The translations under genes were made by a program, and so were the position numbers. A stretch of 64,000 nucleotides of DNA, from contig NZ_CP067134.1 of assembly GCF_028553765.1 (NCBI RefSeq), positions 2,833,001 to 2,897,000 on the forward strand, written 5' to 3'. The notes beneath the pieces are model-generated. The model was not told where the DNA came from. It did not search any database and worked only from the letters and a program-made list of their open reading frames with translations. This stretch comes from Paracoccus stylophorae (GTDB lineage Bacteria > Pseudomonadota > Alphaproteobacteria > Rhodobacterales > Rhodobacteraceae). Below, one piece after another: positions 54,166 through 62,865 of this stretch. Numbering within the stretch: position 1 is the stretch's first letter; each line of letters opens with the position of its first letter.

Positions 54166-55155
54166 TCAGTCACCCGCGATCTTCAGCACGATCTTTCCGA
54201 TATGGTTGCTGCTTTCCATCCGGCGATGCGCGTCGGCCGCGTCCTTCAGCGCGAATTCGCTGTCGATCGTGACCTTGACCGCGCCGCCCTCGATCAGCGG
54301 CCACAGGCGTTTGCGCAGCGCCTCGGCGATCTCGGCCTTGGCGGCGTCGGATTGCGGGCGCAGGGTCGATCCGGTCAGGGTCAGCCGCTTGACCATCATC
54401 TGGGCAAAGTTCACCTCGGCCTTCGGCCCTTCCAGAAAGGCGATCATCACCAGCCGGCCATCGTGGGCCAAAGTCTTGATGTTGCGCGGGATATAGCTGC
54501 CGCCGACCATGTCGAGGATCAGGTCCGCGCCGCCCTCGGCCTCCAGGATGCGGGTGAAATCCTCGGATTTGTAGTTGATCGCCGTGGCCCCCAACGCCGC
54601 GATGGCCTCGCATTTCTCGTCGCTGCCGGCGGTAGCGAAGACGCGCGCGCCCAGGGCCTGCGCGATCTGGATCGCCATCATGCCGATGCCCGACGTGCCG
54701 CCATGGACCAGGAACCTGTCGCCCCCGCGCAGACCGCCGCGTTCCACGACGTTCGACCAGACCGTGAAGGCGGTCTCGGGGATGCAGGCGGCCTCGCGCA
54801 GCGACAGCGCGCGCGGCACGCGCAGCGCGTGATCGGCGTGACAGGCGGCATATTCGCCATAGCCGCCGCCCGGCAGCAGAGCGCAGACCTTTTCGCCCTT
54901 CTTCCAGCGGGTGACGCCCGCGCCCATGCCGACGATCTCGCCCGCGCCCTCCAGCCCCGGCAGGTCCGAGGCGCCCGGCGGCGGCGCATAGGTGCCCCGG
55001 CGCTGCGCCACGTCGGGACGGTTCACGCCGGCATAGGCCAGCTTGATCAGGATCTCGTCATGGCGCGGCACCGGCACCGGGCGGCGGGTCAGCTGCAACT
55101 GGTCCGCCTCGCCCGGACCGGCGATCTCGACCGCGTTCATCGCATCGGGAAACAT
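54166..55155 (-). CDS. NAD(P)H-quinone oxidoreductase, PIG3-type MDR protein
   Basis: The 329-residue protein starts MFPDAMNAVEIAGPG with GGAGAG upstream. It has GVNRPDVAQRRGTY, GLEGAGEIVGMG and HGGTSGIGMMAIQIAQ for NADPH, the pattern of the TP53I3/PIG3 quinone reductase group. No catalytic zinc ligands are seen. Substrate unknown. It follows COQ9 by 26 bases on the same strand, so quinone metabolism is a fair guess. Confidence 0.87.
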   Translation of the reverse strand: MFPDAMNAVEIAGPGEADQLQLTRRPVPVPRHDEILIKLAYAGVNRPDVAQRRGTYAPPPGASDLPGLEGAGEIVGMGAGVTRWKKGEKVCALLPGGGYGEYAACHADHALRVPRALSLREAACIPETAFTVWSNVVERGGLRGGDRFLVHGGTSGIGMMAIQIAQALGARVFATAGSDEKCEAIAALGATAINYKSEDFTRILEAEGGADLILDMVGGSYIPRNIKTLAHDGRLVMIAFLEGPKAEVNFAQMMVKRLTLTGSTLRPQSDAAKAEIAEALRKRLWPLIEGGAVKVTIDSEFALKDAADAHRRMESSNHIGKIVLKIAGD

Positions 55156-55181
55156 CGTCTCTCCTTCGTTCTGGCCTTCGT

Positions 55182-55838
55182 TCAGGGTGTGGTTCTGCCG
55201 GGCAGGTCGCGGGCGCGCGGGGCACGGATGCGCCCGAAGACCGCCTTTGCGGCCGTCTCGGCCCCCGGCAATTTGCGCAGCCGCGCCTTGACGCCTTCGA
55301 AGCGCATCACGCCGTCGATCCGGCGATCCAGAAAGGCGCGGGTGGCCGCATGACCCTCGGACTCGTCGCCCAGCCAGAACAGCACCGTCGCGCTGATGAC
55401 CGCCGACAGCGTCGCGCGCTTGGAATACCAGTTCACGTCGTCGGACGTATCGCCCAGCCCGGTCCAGATCGCGTCCGCCGTCTCCCAGATCAGGCGGGCG
55501 GCCAGCGCGGCGTTCTGCGGCAGGGCCAGGGTCGCGGCGCCGGCACGCACCAGTTCGGGCTCGACCAGTTCGATCCGGTGCCACACCGCCGCGGCGATCC
55601 GGTCGCGGAACCGTCCCTGCGGCGGATCTTTCGCCAGCCAGTCGCGCAGTTCCGCATCCGCCCGGCGGTGATAGGCGGCGGCCAGCCCGGCGCCGCCCTG
55701 CGGAAAATGGACGCGGGCGATGGATTCGGACATGCCCAGATCGCGGGCACCGGCCCGCAGCGCCTTGTCGTTCATGCCGTCGAAGGGCACATGGGTCAGC
55801 GCGGCCTGCAACAGGTCGTCTCGTCGGGACTGGGTCAT
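55182..55838 (-). CDS. COQ9 family ubiquinone biosynthesis protein
   Basis: The 218-residue protein has an N-terminal TetR-like helical region (QAALTHVPFDGMNDKALRAG) and the COQ9 domain (about 80-200, including DDVNWYSKRATLSAVISAT). In eukaryotes COQ9 binds lipids and delivers substrate to the COQ7 hydroxylase. It is divergent from rpsU, an order common in Rhodobacterales. Confidence 0.88.
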   Translation of the reverse strand: MTQSRRDDLLQAALTHVPFDGMNDKALRAGARDLGMSESIARVHFPQGGAGLAAAYHRRADAELRDWLAKDPPQGRFRDRIAAAVWHRIELVEPELVRAGAATLALPQNAALAARLIWETADAIWTGLGDTSDDVNWYSKRATLSAVISATVLFWLGDESEGHAATRAFLDRRIDGVMRFEGVKARLRKLPGAETAAKAVFGRIRAPRARDLPGRTTP

Positions 55839-55930
55839 GGCGGCCTCTTCTGGACAACGGCGTTCCGCTTTGTTATTGGAACGCCTCCTGCAATCTTGCA
55901 ACTCTAACCTAGGAAGGTGGTGACAACCAC

Positions 55931-56137
55931 ATGCAGGTCAATGTTCGCGACAACAACGTCGAACAGGCGCTTCGCGCCCTGAAGAAGAAACTTCAGCGCG
56001 AAGGGGTCTTCCGCGAAATGAAGCTGCGGCAGCATTTCGAGAAACCGTCGGTCAAGAAAGCCCGTGAAAAGGCCGAGGCCGTCCGCCGCGCCCGCAAGCT
56101 GGCCCGTAAAAAGGCGCAGCGCGAAGGCGCGCTGTAA
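55931..56137 (+). CDS. rpsU: 30S ribosomal protein S21
   Basis: The 68-residue basic protein starts [20 protein letters not shown], the family start, with GGAAGGTGG upstream. It helps the 30S subunit begin translation. It is divergent from COQ9 across 92 bases and ends in a hairpin terminator. Confidence 0.97.
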   Translation: MQVNVRDNNVEQALRALKKKLQREGVFREMKLRQHFEKPSVKKAREKAEAVRRARKLARKKAQREGAL

Positions 56138-56182
56138 GCGCCGGCGCGTCGGATCGACGCCGCGAATCGTACAATTCAGACC

Positions 56183-56212
56183 GGCCTCTGCCCTTTGGCG
56201 GGGGCCGTTTTG
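56183..56212 (+). terminator. Rho-independent terminator of rpsU
   Basis: A 10-bp stem with two G-U pairs (56183-56192 with 56197-56206, loop CTTT) is followed by GTTTTG. Confidence 0.75.
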
Positions 56213-56307
56213 CTGTGTGAAACGATGCGGAATCGCTGGACATCGCTGTTTTAGACGGCAAAACGATGTAGATGTTGCACGACCCCGCCCGAAAAACGGA
56301 AGACTCC

Positions 56308-57006
56308 ATGCGCCTCTCCAACACTGCCCCGGTCCACGGGACCACGACCAATCCCGGCTGGTCCTTCGATGTCCGGCTGGCGGTCTGGCTGGTCGCGCTG
56401 GATGTCACGCTGGTGCTGATCTACCTGGTCCTGGGCTATATGGTCGTGATCGGCAGGCTGGGCGAGATTCCGCATCTGCTGAATGTCGGCCGCGACTGGA
56501 GCCTGGGCGAGATGATCGGCTATGCGAAATGGATCTTTCTGATCGCGGCGATGATCGTGTCCTATCGCCGCGCGCCGAATTTCATCTTTCTGGCCCTTGC
56601 GCTGCTGTTCATCGTCACGCTGGCCGACGACACGCTGCAACTGCACGAAACGCATAACCGCTGGACCACCCGCAGCGGCCTGATCGAACGGTCCGATCTT
56701 GCCCTGCGCGAGGTCGGCTATTTCGCGACGGTCGGGCTTGCGGTCGCGGTGCCGCTGCTGATCGGCTGGTTCCGGGCGGACCCGCCGCTGCGGCGCAAGG
56801 TCGCGCCGCTTCTGCTGCTGTTCGGGGCCATCGCCTTTTGCGGGATCGGCGTCGATTTCATCCATGCCTCGCTGCCCGACCGTTCGGTGGGTTCGGGGCT
56901 GGCGGGCGCGGTGGAAGACGGGGGCGAGATGATCTTCCTGTCGCTGATGTTCAGCTATGCCATCGCGACATTCTGGCGGCCTAGACCGGGATCGCCGTCG
57001 TCCTGA
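56308..57006 (+). CDS. Unknown six-helix membrane protein with intramembrane His/Asp/Glu motifs
   Basis: The 232-residue protein has six hydrophobic segments (about 24-48, 69-87, 89-106, 134-155, 165-186, 206-223). Polar groups sit at the ends of helices: DDTLQLHETH (107-116), GVDFIH (181-186) and EDGGE (203-207). These could form a metal site, as in membrane hydrolases of the ceramidase/CREST type, but I recognise no family. The start at 56308 has GGAAGA upstream. Its 3' end overlaps the convergent Lrp gene by 26 bases. Confidence 0.72.
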   Translation: MRLSNTAPVHGTTTNPGWSFDVRLAVWLVALDVTLVLIYLVLGYMVVIGRLGEIPHLLNVGRDWSLGEMIGYAKWIFLIAAMIVSYRRAPNFIFLALALLFIVTLADDTLQLHETHNRWTTRSGLIERSDLALREVGYFATVGLAVAVPLLIGWFRADPPLRRKVAPLLLLFGAIAFCGIGVDFIHASLPDRSVGSGLAGAVEDGGEMIFLSLMFSYAIATFWRPRPGSPSS

Positions 57007-57442
57007 ACACGGTGCGCAGCGCGAAACTGGAATGCATCTGCGCCACGCCCGGCAGGCGGGCCAGATGCTGGCGGTGGATGCGGGCGAAGTCGTCGGTATC
57101 TTCGACCACGATCTTCAGCAGGTAATCCGCCGCCCCCGCCATCAGGTGACATTCCAGCACGTCGGGAATGGTGCGCACGGCGCGTTCGAACCCGTCCAGC
57201 AATTCGTCGGCCTGCCCCGACAGGGTGATCTCGACGAACACGGTGGTCTGGCGGCGCAGCGCCCGCGCATCCAGCAGCGCGACATAGCGCGAGATCACGC
57301 CGCTCTCCTCAAGCCGCTGAACCCGCCGGTGGCAGGCCGAGGGTGACAGGTGCACGCGCTGCGCCAGTTCGGCGTTGCTGATCCGGCCTTCGGTCTGAAG
57401 CTGCGCCAGAATGCGGCGGTCGATTGCGTCAAGTTCGCTCAT
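56981..57442 (-). CDS. Lrp/AsnC family regulator, probable regulator of ald
   Basis: The 153-residue protein has a winged helix (LDAIDRRILAQLQTEGRISN, about 3-60, with SPSACHRRVQRLEESG as recognition region) and an AsnC effector domain. It is divergent from alanine dehydrogenase, the usual place of an AldR-type activator that senses alanine. The ATG 57440-57442 is preferred over an upstream TTG. Confidence 0.88.
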   Translation of the reverse strand: MSELDAIDRRILAQLQTEGRISNAELAQRVHLSPSACHRRVQRLEESGVISRYVALLDARALRRQTTVFVEITLSGQADELLDGFERAVRTIPDVLECHLMAGAADYLLKIVVEDTDDFARIHRQHLARLPGVAQMHSSFALRTVFRTTAIPV

Positions 57443-57591
57443 GCCCAAGCTTTCCGCGAAAACCCGTGCCCGCGCCAGCCCGTTTCGCGTCGTGCGGCGG
57501 GGCGCGGAGGTGACGGTTTTGCTACACTTCGCGCCTCTTCCTTGTCACAATCGCGCCACGAACGGATCGCAGAAACCTGGAAGGAGCGGCG

Positions 57592-58710
57592 ATGAAGATC
57601 GGATGTCCCAAGGAAATCAAGCCGCAAGAGTTTCGCGTGGGCCTGACCCCGGCCGCCGCGGCCGAGGCCGTGGCGCGCGGACACGACGTGCTGGTCGAGA
57701 CCGCCGCAGGTGTCGGGGCCGGATTTGACGACGACGATTACAGCGCCGCCGGTGCCGCCATCGCCCCGGACGCGCAAACCGTCTTTGCCGACGCGGAGTT
57801 GATCGTGAAGGTCAAGGAGCCGCTGGCCTCGGAACGCAGCCTGCTGCGCAAGGGACAGGTGCTGTTCGCCTTTCTGCATCTGGCCCCCGATCCCGACCAG
57901 ACGCGGGATCTGCTGGACAGCGGCGTGACGTCCATCGCGTATGAGACGGTGACCGACCGCGCCGGCGGCCTGCCCCTGCTGGCGCCGATGTCCGAGGTGG
58001 CGGGAAAGCTTGCGCCGCAGATGGGCGCGTGGACGCTGCAAAAGGCCAATGGCGGGCGCGGCACCTTGCTGGGCGGCGTGCCCGGCGTTCCGCCCGCCCA
58101 TGTCGCGGTGATCGGCGGCGGGGTCGTGGGCACCCACGCCGCCCGCGTGGCCGCAGGCATGGGCGCCGATGTGACGGTGCTGGACAAATCGCTGTTCCGC
58201 CTGCGCTATCTGGACGATCTGCATCGCGGGCTGTTCAAGACGCAGTTCGCCAACACCGCCAATATCGCCACGCAGATCGCGCTTGCCGACATGGTCGTGG
58301 GCGCGGTCCTGATCCCCGGCGCGGCCGCGCCGAAGCTGGTCGCGCGCGACCAGCTTGCGACGATGAAGCCCGGCGCGGTGCTGGTCGATGTGGCGATCGA
58401 TCAGGGCGGCTGTTTCGAGACGTCGAAACCCACCACCCACCAGGACCCGATCTACGAGGTCGACGGCATCATGCATTACTGCGTGGCCAACATGCCCGGC
58501 GCGGTCGCCCGCACCTCGACCATCGCGCTTGGCAACGCGACGCTGCCCTTTCTGCTGGCGCTGGCCGACAAGGGGTGGCGACAGGCGATCACCGACGATC
58601 CGCATCTGCGCGCGGGCCTGTCGACCCACGAAGGACAGCTGACATCATCGCCGGTGGGCGAGGCGTTGGGCATCGGGGCGATTCCGGCCGACGATCTTCT
58701 GGCCGGCTGA
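57592..58710 (+). CDS. ald: Alanine dehydrogenase
   Basis: The 372-residue enzyme opens MKIGCPKEIKPQEFRVGLTP, with substrate residues R15 and K75 region (KVKEPL), the NAD loop VIGGGVVGTHAARVAAGMGA and the conserved HYCVANMPGAVARTST. It interconverts alanine and pyruvate plus ammonia. GGAAGGAG precedes the ATG. The 149-base divergent region with the Lrp gene is the expected operator zone. Confidence 0.95.
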   Translation: MKIGCPKEIKPQEFRVGLTPAAAAEAVARGHDVLVETAAGVGAGFDDDDYSAAGAAIAPDAQTVFADAELIVKVKEPLASERSLLRKGQVLFAFLHLAPDPDQTRDLLDSGVTSIAYETVTDRAGGLPLLAPMSEVAGKLAPQMGAWTLQKANGGRGTLLGGVPGVPPAHVAVIGGGVVGTHAARVAAGMGADVTVLDKSLFRLRYLDDLHRGLFKTQFANTANIATQIALADMVVGAVLIPGAAAPKLVARDQLATMKPGAVLVDVAIDQGGCFETSKPTTHQDPIYEVDGIMHYCVANMPGAVARTSTIALGNATLPFLLALADKGWRQAITDDPHLRAGLSTHEGQLTSSPVGEALGIGAIPADDLLAG

Positions 58711-58727
58711 ACGGCGAGGACGTGCCG

Positions 58728-59165
58728 TCAGACGGCCGAACGGCCGGCCAGAAGATCGCGGATCTGGGCCAGCAATTCCTCTTGCGTCGGACCTGCGGGC
58801 GCGTCCTCGATCTCTTCGCGGCGCATGGTGATGTCGCGGGCGCGGTTGACCGCCTTGACCAGCAGGAACACCACCCAGGCCACGATCAGAAAGTTCAGCA
58901 CCGCCATCAGGAAAGCGCCATAGGCGAAGATCGCCGCCCCGGATGCGCGCGCAACCTCGAGGCTGGCTCCGTCCGGGACGTTGCCCGACAGCACCAGATA
59001 CTTGTTCGTGAAATCGATCCCGCCGGTGAACAGCCCGATGATCGGGTTGATCAGATCGTCGACCATCGAGCCGACGATCGCGGTGAACGCCGCACCGATG
59101 ATGATGCCGACGGCCATGTCCATGACATTGCCGCGGGCGATGAACTGCCTGAATTCCTTCAGCAT
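58728..59165 (-). CDS. mscL: Large-conductance mechanosensitive channel
   Basis: The 145-residue protein starts [20 protein letters not shown], then the pore helix [16 protein letters not shown], a periplasmic loop and the second helix, ending with [11 protein letters not shown]. It opens under membrane tension to release solutes. In-frame ATGs at 59174 and 59183 would add a few residues. It converges with ald, 17 bases apart. Upstream, to the dsbA terminator region, no gene is seen. Confidence 0.95.
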   Translation of the reverse strand: MLKEFRQFIARGNVMDMAVGIIIGAAFTAIVGSMVDDLINPIIGLFTGGIDFTNKYLVLSGNVPDGASLEVARASGAAIFAYGAFLMAVLNFLIVAWVVFLLVKAVNRARDITMRREEIEDAPAGPTQEELLAQIRDLLAGRSAV

Positions 59166-59378
59166 GAAACCTGCCATCCCCATGAAACGCGCGCTTGGGC
59201 GCAACAGGATGGGATGCTAGATCGCTTTGCCGGTTCGGCCAAGCGTTCGACCGTCGCGGATGGGGCAACCCGCGCATTTTCAGCCGGGGCGCGGCAATTT
59301 TGCCGAAATATCAGCGTGCCGGCACAACCGGAACGAAAGCCTGAACCGCCGCGACACGCCCAGGCAGCGATGCGTCAG

Positions 59379-59410
59379 GTCGGCGGGCCGTATCGGGACG
59401 GCCCGCCGAC
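59379..59410 (-). terminator. Strong inverted repeat after dsbA, possible terminator
   Basis: Perfect 12-bp arms GTCGGCGGGCCG / CGGCCCGCCGAC (59379-59390 with 59399-59410, eight-base loop), 26 bases past the dsbA stop. No T-run follows, so it may protect the mRNA end rather than terminate. Confidence 0.45.
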
Positions 59411-59435
59411 ATGCCATATCCGGCCTGGCCGTGCC

Positions 59436-60068
59436 CTAGCCTTCCAGCTTGGACTCGATCACCGCCTTCAGATCCTCCCACGGCTGGTTCATCACCTTCT
59501 CGCCGCCGATCACGAAGGTCGGTGTCGCGTCGATGCCGTCTTCGGTCGCGTTTTTCTGGAAGGTCGCGATCAGCTGTTCGGCCTTGGCGCTGTCGTCCCA
59601 GCACGCGGTCATCTGGTCGTCGGTCATGCCCGCCTTCAGGCCGATCTTGCGCAGGTTGTCGGCGATCTCTTCGCCGTTGCTGCCCGACAGCCATTTCTTC
59701 TGATCCTCGAACAGCATGTCCGAGACGGCATAGTATTTGTCGTCGCCGCCACAGCGCGCCAGGATGCCCGCCCACAGCCCGACCTGATCGAAATAGACGT
59801 CGCGCTGGATGAACCTGACCTTGCCGGTATCGACATATTCGGCCTTCAGCTTGGGCCAGTTCTGGTCGTGGAACGCCGCGCAATGGCCGCAGGTGAAGCT
59901 GGCATATTCCACGACCGTCAGCGGCGCATCCTGAGCCCCAAGCGGAATGTCGGGCAGCGTCTGGACCTCGGCGGTCCCGGTCGCCTCGGCCTCGGCCTGC
60001 GCGTCCTGTGCCAGTGCGGGTCCGGCCAGCACCAGGGCCAAGGCAGTTGCGACAGAGCGGATCAACAT
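59436..60068 (-). CDS. DsbA-family periplasmic thiol oxidoreductase
   Basis: The 210-residue protein has a signal peptide (1-20, ending ALA-Q) and a thioredoxin fold with the active site CGHC (C60-C63) in EYASFTCGHCAAFHDQ. The helical insert and the cis-Pro region DATPTFVIGG follow. It is of the DsbA/DsbG-like group common in alphaproteobacteria and should oxidise or isomerise protein disulfides. Its ATG overlaps the end of the DUF721 gene. Confidence 0.9.
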   Translation of the reverse strand: MLIRSVATALALVLAGPALAQDAQAEAEATGTAEVQTLPDIPLGAQDAPLTVVEYASFTCGHCAAFHDQNWPKLKAEYVDTGKVRFIQRDVYFDQVGLWAGILARCGGDDKYYAVSDMLFEDQKKWLSGSNGEEIADNLRKIGLKAGMTDDQMTACWDDSAKAEQLIATFQKNATEDGIDATPTFVIGGEKVMNQPWEDLKAVIESKLEG

Positions 60069-60604
60069 GAAATATCCTTTCGGTTTCTTCGGGATGAGAG
60101 GTTCAGCGCCAGCCGGGCCATCGCCTCGGCCAGCGCCGGATCGTCGAATTGCGCCGCCACGTCCTGCGCGCGCGACTGCGCCTGCGGGTCGGGCGCGGGT
60201 TCGGGGCGCGGCGCGGGCGCGAATCTGGCCTGACCCTCGGCAAAGCCGCTGGCGTCGGTCTGGGTCAGCACGATCTTCTGGATCGCGTTATAGCCATAGC
60301 AGGCGTTCACCCGGTCGCGCAGCTGCGGCACCTGCATCTCGACCATGGGCGCGACCGGACCGGTGGTCAGCAGGGTCAGCGTCGCACCGAACCCGCCGCG
60401 GCTGTGGCTGATGCGGACCGGGCGGGTCATCGCGGCCAGCCGGTCGCCCGCGATCTCGGGCCAGTGGGTCAGCAGACGGCTTATCGCAAAGCCCCGCCCC
60501 TCGGCCGCCTTGCGCACGCGGTCGGCCAGCAGGGACGACGCCGCCTCGAAGCCGCGCTTGCGGCGGCGGGGCGGGGTGTTCGGTCTTGCTGGCCTCTGTG
60601 CCAT
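60062..60604 (-). CDS. dciA: DUF721 (DciA-like) protein
   Basis: The 180-residue protein has a basic front (RRRKRGFEAASSLL) and the DUF721 fold (FAISRLLTHWPEIAGDRLA ... about 30-110). DciA is the ancestral loader/helper of DnaB helicase at the replication origin. The second half is Pro/Ala/Glu-rich. The ATG at 60602-60604 has AGGCGAAG upstream. Its stop lies inside the dsbA start region, so the two are coupled. Confidence 0.85.
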   Translation of the reverse strand: MAQRPARPNTPPRRRKRGFEAASSLLADRVRKAAEGRGFAISRLLTHWPEIAGDRLAAMTRPVRISHSRGGFGATLTLLTTGPVAPMVEMQVPQLRDRVNACYGYNAIQKIVLTQTDASGFAEGQARFAPAPRPEPAPDPQAQSRAQDVAAQFDDPALAEAMARLALNLSSRRNRKDISC

Positions 60605-60689
60605 CTTCGCCTGATCGGTTATCACGGGCCCATTCTTACTGAGCGGGCACGCCGGATGAAAGCGCGCTGCGGGGCGAGGGGTCTGAAAA

Positions 60690-61715
60690 TTGCGTGACAA
60701 CAAGGTGATCGCGCCGCATCTGCTGGACTGGTACGACCGCCACGCCCGCGACCTGCCATGGCGCGTTCCGCCGGGCGGCGGCCGCGCCGATCCGTATCGC
60801 GTCTGGCTGTCCGAGGTCATGCTGCAACAGACCACCGTGGCGGCGGTAAAGGACTACTTCATCCGCTTCACGACGCTGTGGCCCACGGTTCAGGATCTGG
60901 CCGCAGCGGATGACGCGGATGTGATGGCTGAATGGGCCGGGCTGGGATATTACGCCCGCGCCCGCAACCTGCTCGCCTGCGCAAGGGCGGTGAGTGCGGC
61001 GGGCGGGTTCCCCACCACCCGCGACGGTCTGCGCACCCTGCCGGGGATCGGCCCCTATACCTCGGCCGCCATTGCCGCCATCGTCTGGGACCTGCCGGAA
61101 ACGGTCGTTGACGGCAATGTGGAGCGCGTGGTGGCGCGGCTGTTCGCCGTTCGCACGCCGCTGCCCGCCGCCAAGCCCGAACTGACCGGGCTGGCCGAAA
61201 CCCTGACGCCACGGCAGCGCGCGGGCGATTTCGCGCAGGCGATGATGGATCTGGGCGCGACGATCTGCACGCCGCGCAACCCCGCCTGCGGCATCTGCCC
61301 GCTGATCGACGATTGCGACGCCCGCGCGCAGGGAATCGCGGCGGAACTGCCGCGCAAGGCGGCCAAAGCCGCCAAACCGTCCCGCATCGGCATCGCCTGG
61401 ATCGCGCGGCAGGGCGAGGCGGTGCTGCTGGAGGAACGTCCCGCACGCGGGCTTCTGGGCGGCACGCTGGCCTTTCCCTCGGCGGGGTGGGACGGGCGCG
61501 ATCTGCCGCCGCCCGGTGTCGCCGACTGGCACGAGATCGGCGAGGTGCGGCATGTCTTTACCCATTTCAACCTGTCGCTGACGGTGATGATGGGCGATCT
61601 GGACGGCGCGCCCGACCGTGGCCGTCTTGTGCCGCTGCGGCAGATCGACCGCAGCGCCCTGCCCGGCCTGATGCGCAAGGTCTGGGATATGGCGCGATCC
61701 CGCATCGCGGCCTAG
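60690..61715 (+). CDS. mutY: A/G-specific adenine glycosylase
   Basis: The 341-residue enzyme removes adenine opposite 8-oxoguanine. It has LSEVMLQQTTVAAV, the helix-hairpin-helix LPGIGPYTSAAIAAI with the catalytic Asp in VVDGNVERV, the 4Fe-4S cysteines CTPRNPACGICPLIDDC and a C-terminal NUDIX-like 8-oxoG domain. The start is TTG at 60690 (a GTG at 60705 would also fit); there is no ATG in the right place. It is divergent from dciA. Confidence 0.94.
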   Translation: MRDNKVIAPHLLDWYDRHARDLPWRVPPGGGRADPYRVWLSEVMLQQTTVAAVKDYFIRFTTLWPTVQDLAAADDADVMAEWAGLGYYARARNLLACARAVSAAGGFPTTRDGLRTLPGIGPYTSAAIAAIVWDLPETVVDGNVERVVARLFAVRTPLPAAKPELTGLAETLTPRQRAGDFAQAMMDLGATICTPRNPACGICPLIDDCDARAQGIAAELPRKAAKAAKPSRIGIAWIARQGEAVLLEERPARGLLGGTLAFPSAGWDGRDLPPPGVADWHEIGEVRHVFTHFNLSLTVMMGDLDGAPDRGRLVPLRQIDRSALPGLMRKVWDMARSRIAA

Positions 61716-61725
61716 ACTGCGCCGC

Positions 61726-62865
61726 ATGACGCCACCCGCCCCCTCGATCCTGCCCGCCGCCGCGCCGTTCTGGATGTCGGTCCTGATGCTGCCGCTGGTC
61801 GCCCTCGCCGCGACGCAGGGCGGGTTCTGGTGGATGCTGCTGCCCGGATACGCCTGGTATCTGACGACCGCGCTGGACGGGGTGCTGGGCCTGAACGCCA
61901 ACAACCCCGATCCGCAGACCGAAACCCGCCGCCTGTTCTGGCATCGCGCCGTCACCATCGTCTGGTTCCCGCTGCAATTCGGCGCGATCTTCGGGACGAT
62001 CTGGTATGTCAGCCATGCGGGCCACCTGTCGGGGGCCGAGAAACTGGGCCTGTTCTTCGGCATCGGCGTGCTGTCGGGCACGATCGGCATCGTCTATGCC
62101 CACGAGTTGCTGCACCAGAAGACGCGGCTGGAACGCTGGCTGGGCGATCTGCTGCTGGCCAGCGTGCTGTATTCGCATTTCCGGACCGAACATCTGCTGG
62201 TCCACCATTCCTGGGTGGCCACGCCGCGCGACGCGGTCTCGGCCCGCTATGGCGAAGGGTTCTATCGCTTTTTCTGGCGCGTCCTGCGCGACAGCCCGGT
62301 CAGCGCATGGCGGGCCGAATCGCGGATGCTGGCGCGCGCGGGACGCCGCATATGGGACCGGCGCAACCCGTTCTGGCGATACGGCGCGCTGCAACTGGCG
62401 ATGATCGTGCTGGCGCTGATCCTGGGGGGCGCGCAGGGGCTGCTGCTGTTCGTCTTTCAGGCGTTCATCGCGATCTGGCAGCTGGAGCTGACCAACTATG
62501 TCGAACATTACGGGCTGACGCGCCGCCATCTGGGCCAGGGTCGATACGAACATATCCAGCCGCATCACAGCTGGAACGCCAGCCACACGGCGTCGAACTG
62601 GCTGCTGATCAATCTGCAGCGCCATTCCGATCACCACTACAAGCCCGACCGCCGCTTTCCGCTGTTGCAAACTTATAACGAGGATCAGGCCCCGCAACTG
62701 CCGCTTGGCTATCCGGCGATGACCTTCGTGGCGATGGTGCCGCCGTGGTGGCGGCGGCGGATGAATCCGCGCGTGCGGGCATGGCGGCGGCAATTCTATC
62801 CCGATATCACGGACTGGTCGGCCTATGCGTCCGGCGATCTGCCGATGCCGCGCAACGCGCTGTGA
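61726..62865 (+). CDS. alkB: Alkane 1-monooxygenase (AlkB family)
   Basis: The 379-residue integral membrane di-iron enzyme has all His boxes: HELLHQK, HLLVHHSW and LQRHSDHHY, plus NYVEHYGL that marks true alkane hydroxylases. About six helices are seen. It hydroxylates terminal carbons of medium-chain alkanes with rubredoxin; no rubredoxin gene is next to it. It starts 11 bases after mutY, so they may share a transcript. Confidence 0.92.
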   Translation: MTPPAPSILPAAAPFWMSVLMLPLVALAATQGGFWWMLLPGYAWYLTTALDGVLGLNANNPDPQTETRRLFWHRAVTIVWFPLQFGAIFGTIWYVSHAGHLSGAEKLGLFFGIGVLSGTIGIVYAHELLHQKTRLERWLGDLLLASVLYSHFRTEHLLVHHSWVATPRDAVSARYGEGFYRFFWRVLRDSPVSAWRAESRMLARAGRRIWDRRNPFWRYGALQLAMIVLALILGGAQGLLLFVFQAFIAIWQLELTNYVEHYGLTRRHLGQGRYEHIQPHHSWNASHTASNWLLINLQRHSDHHYKPDRRFPLLQTYNEDQAPQLPLGYPAMTFVAMVPPWWRRRMNPRVRAWRRQFYPDITDWSAYASGDLPMPRNAL

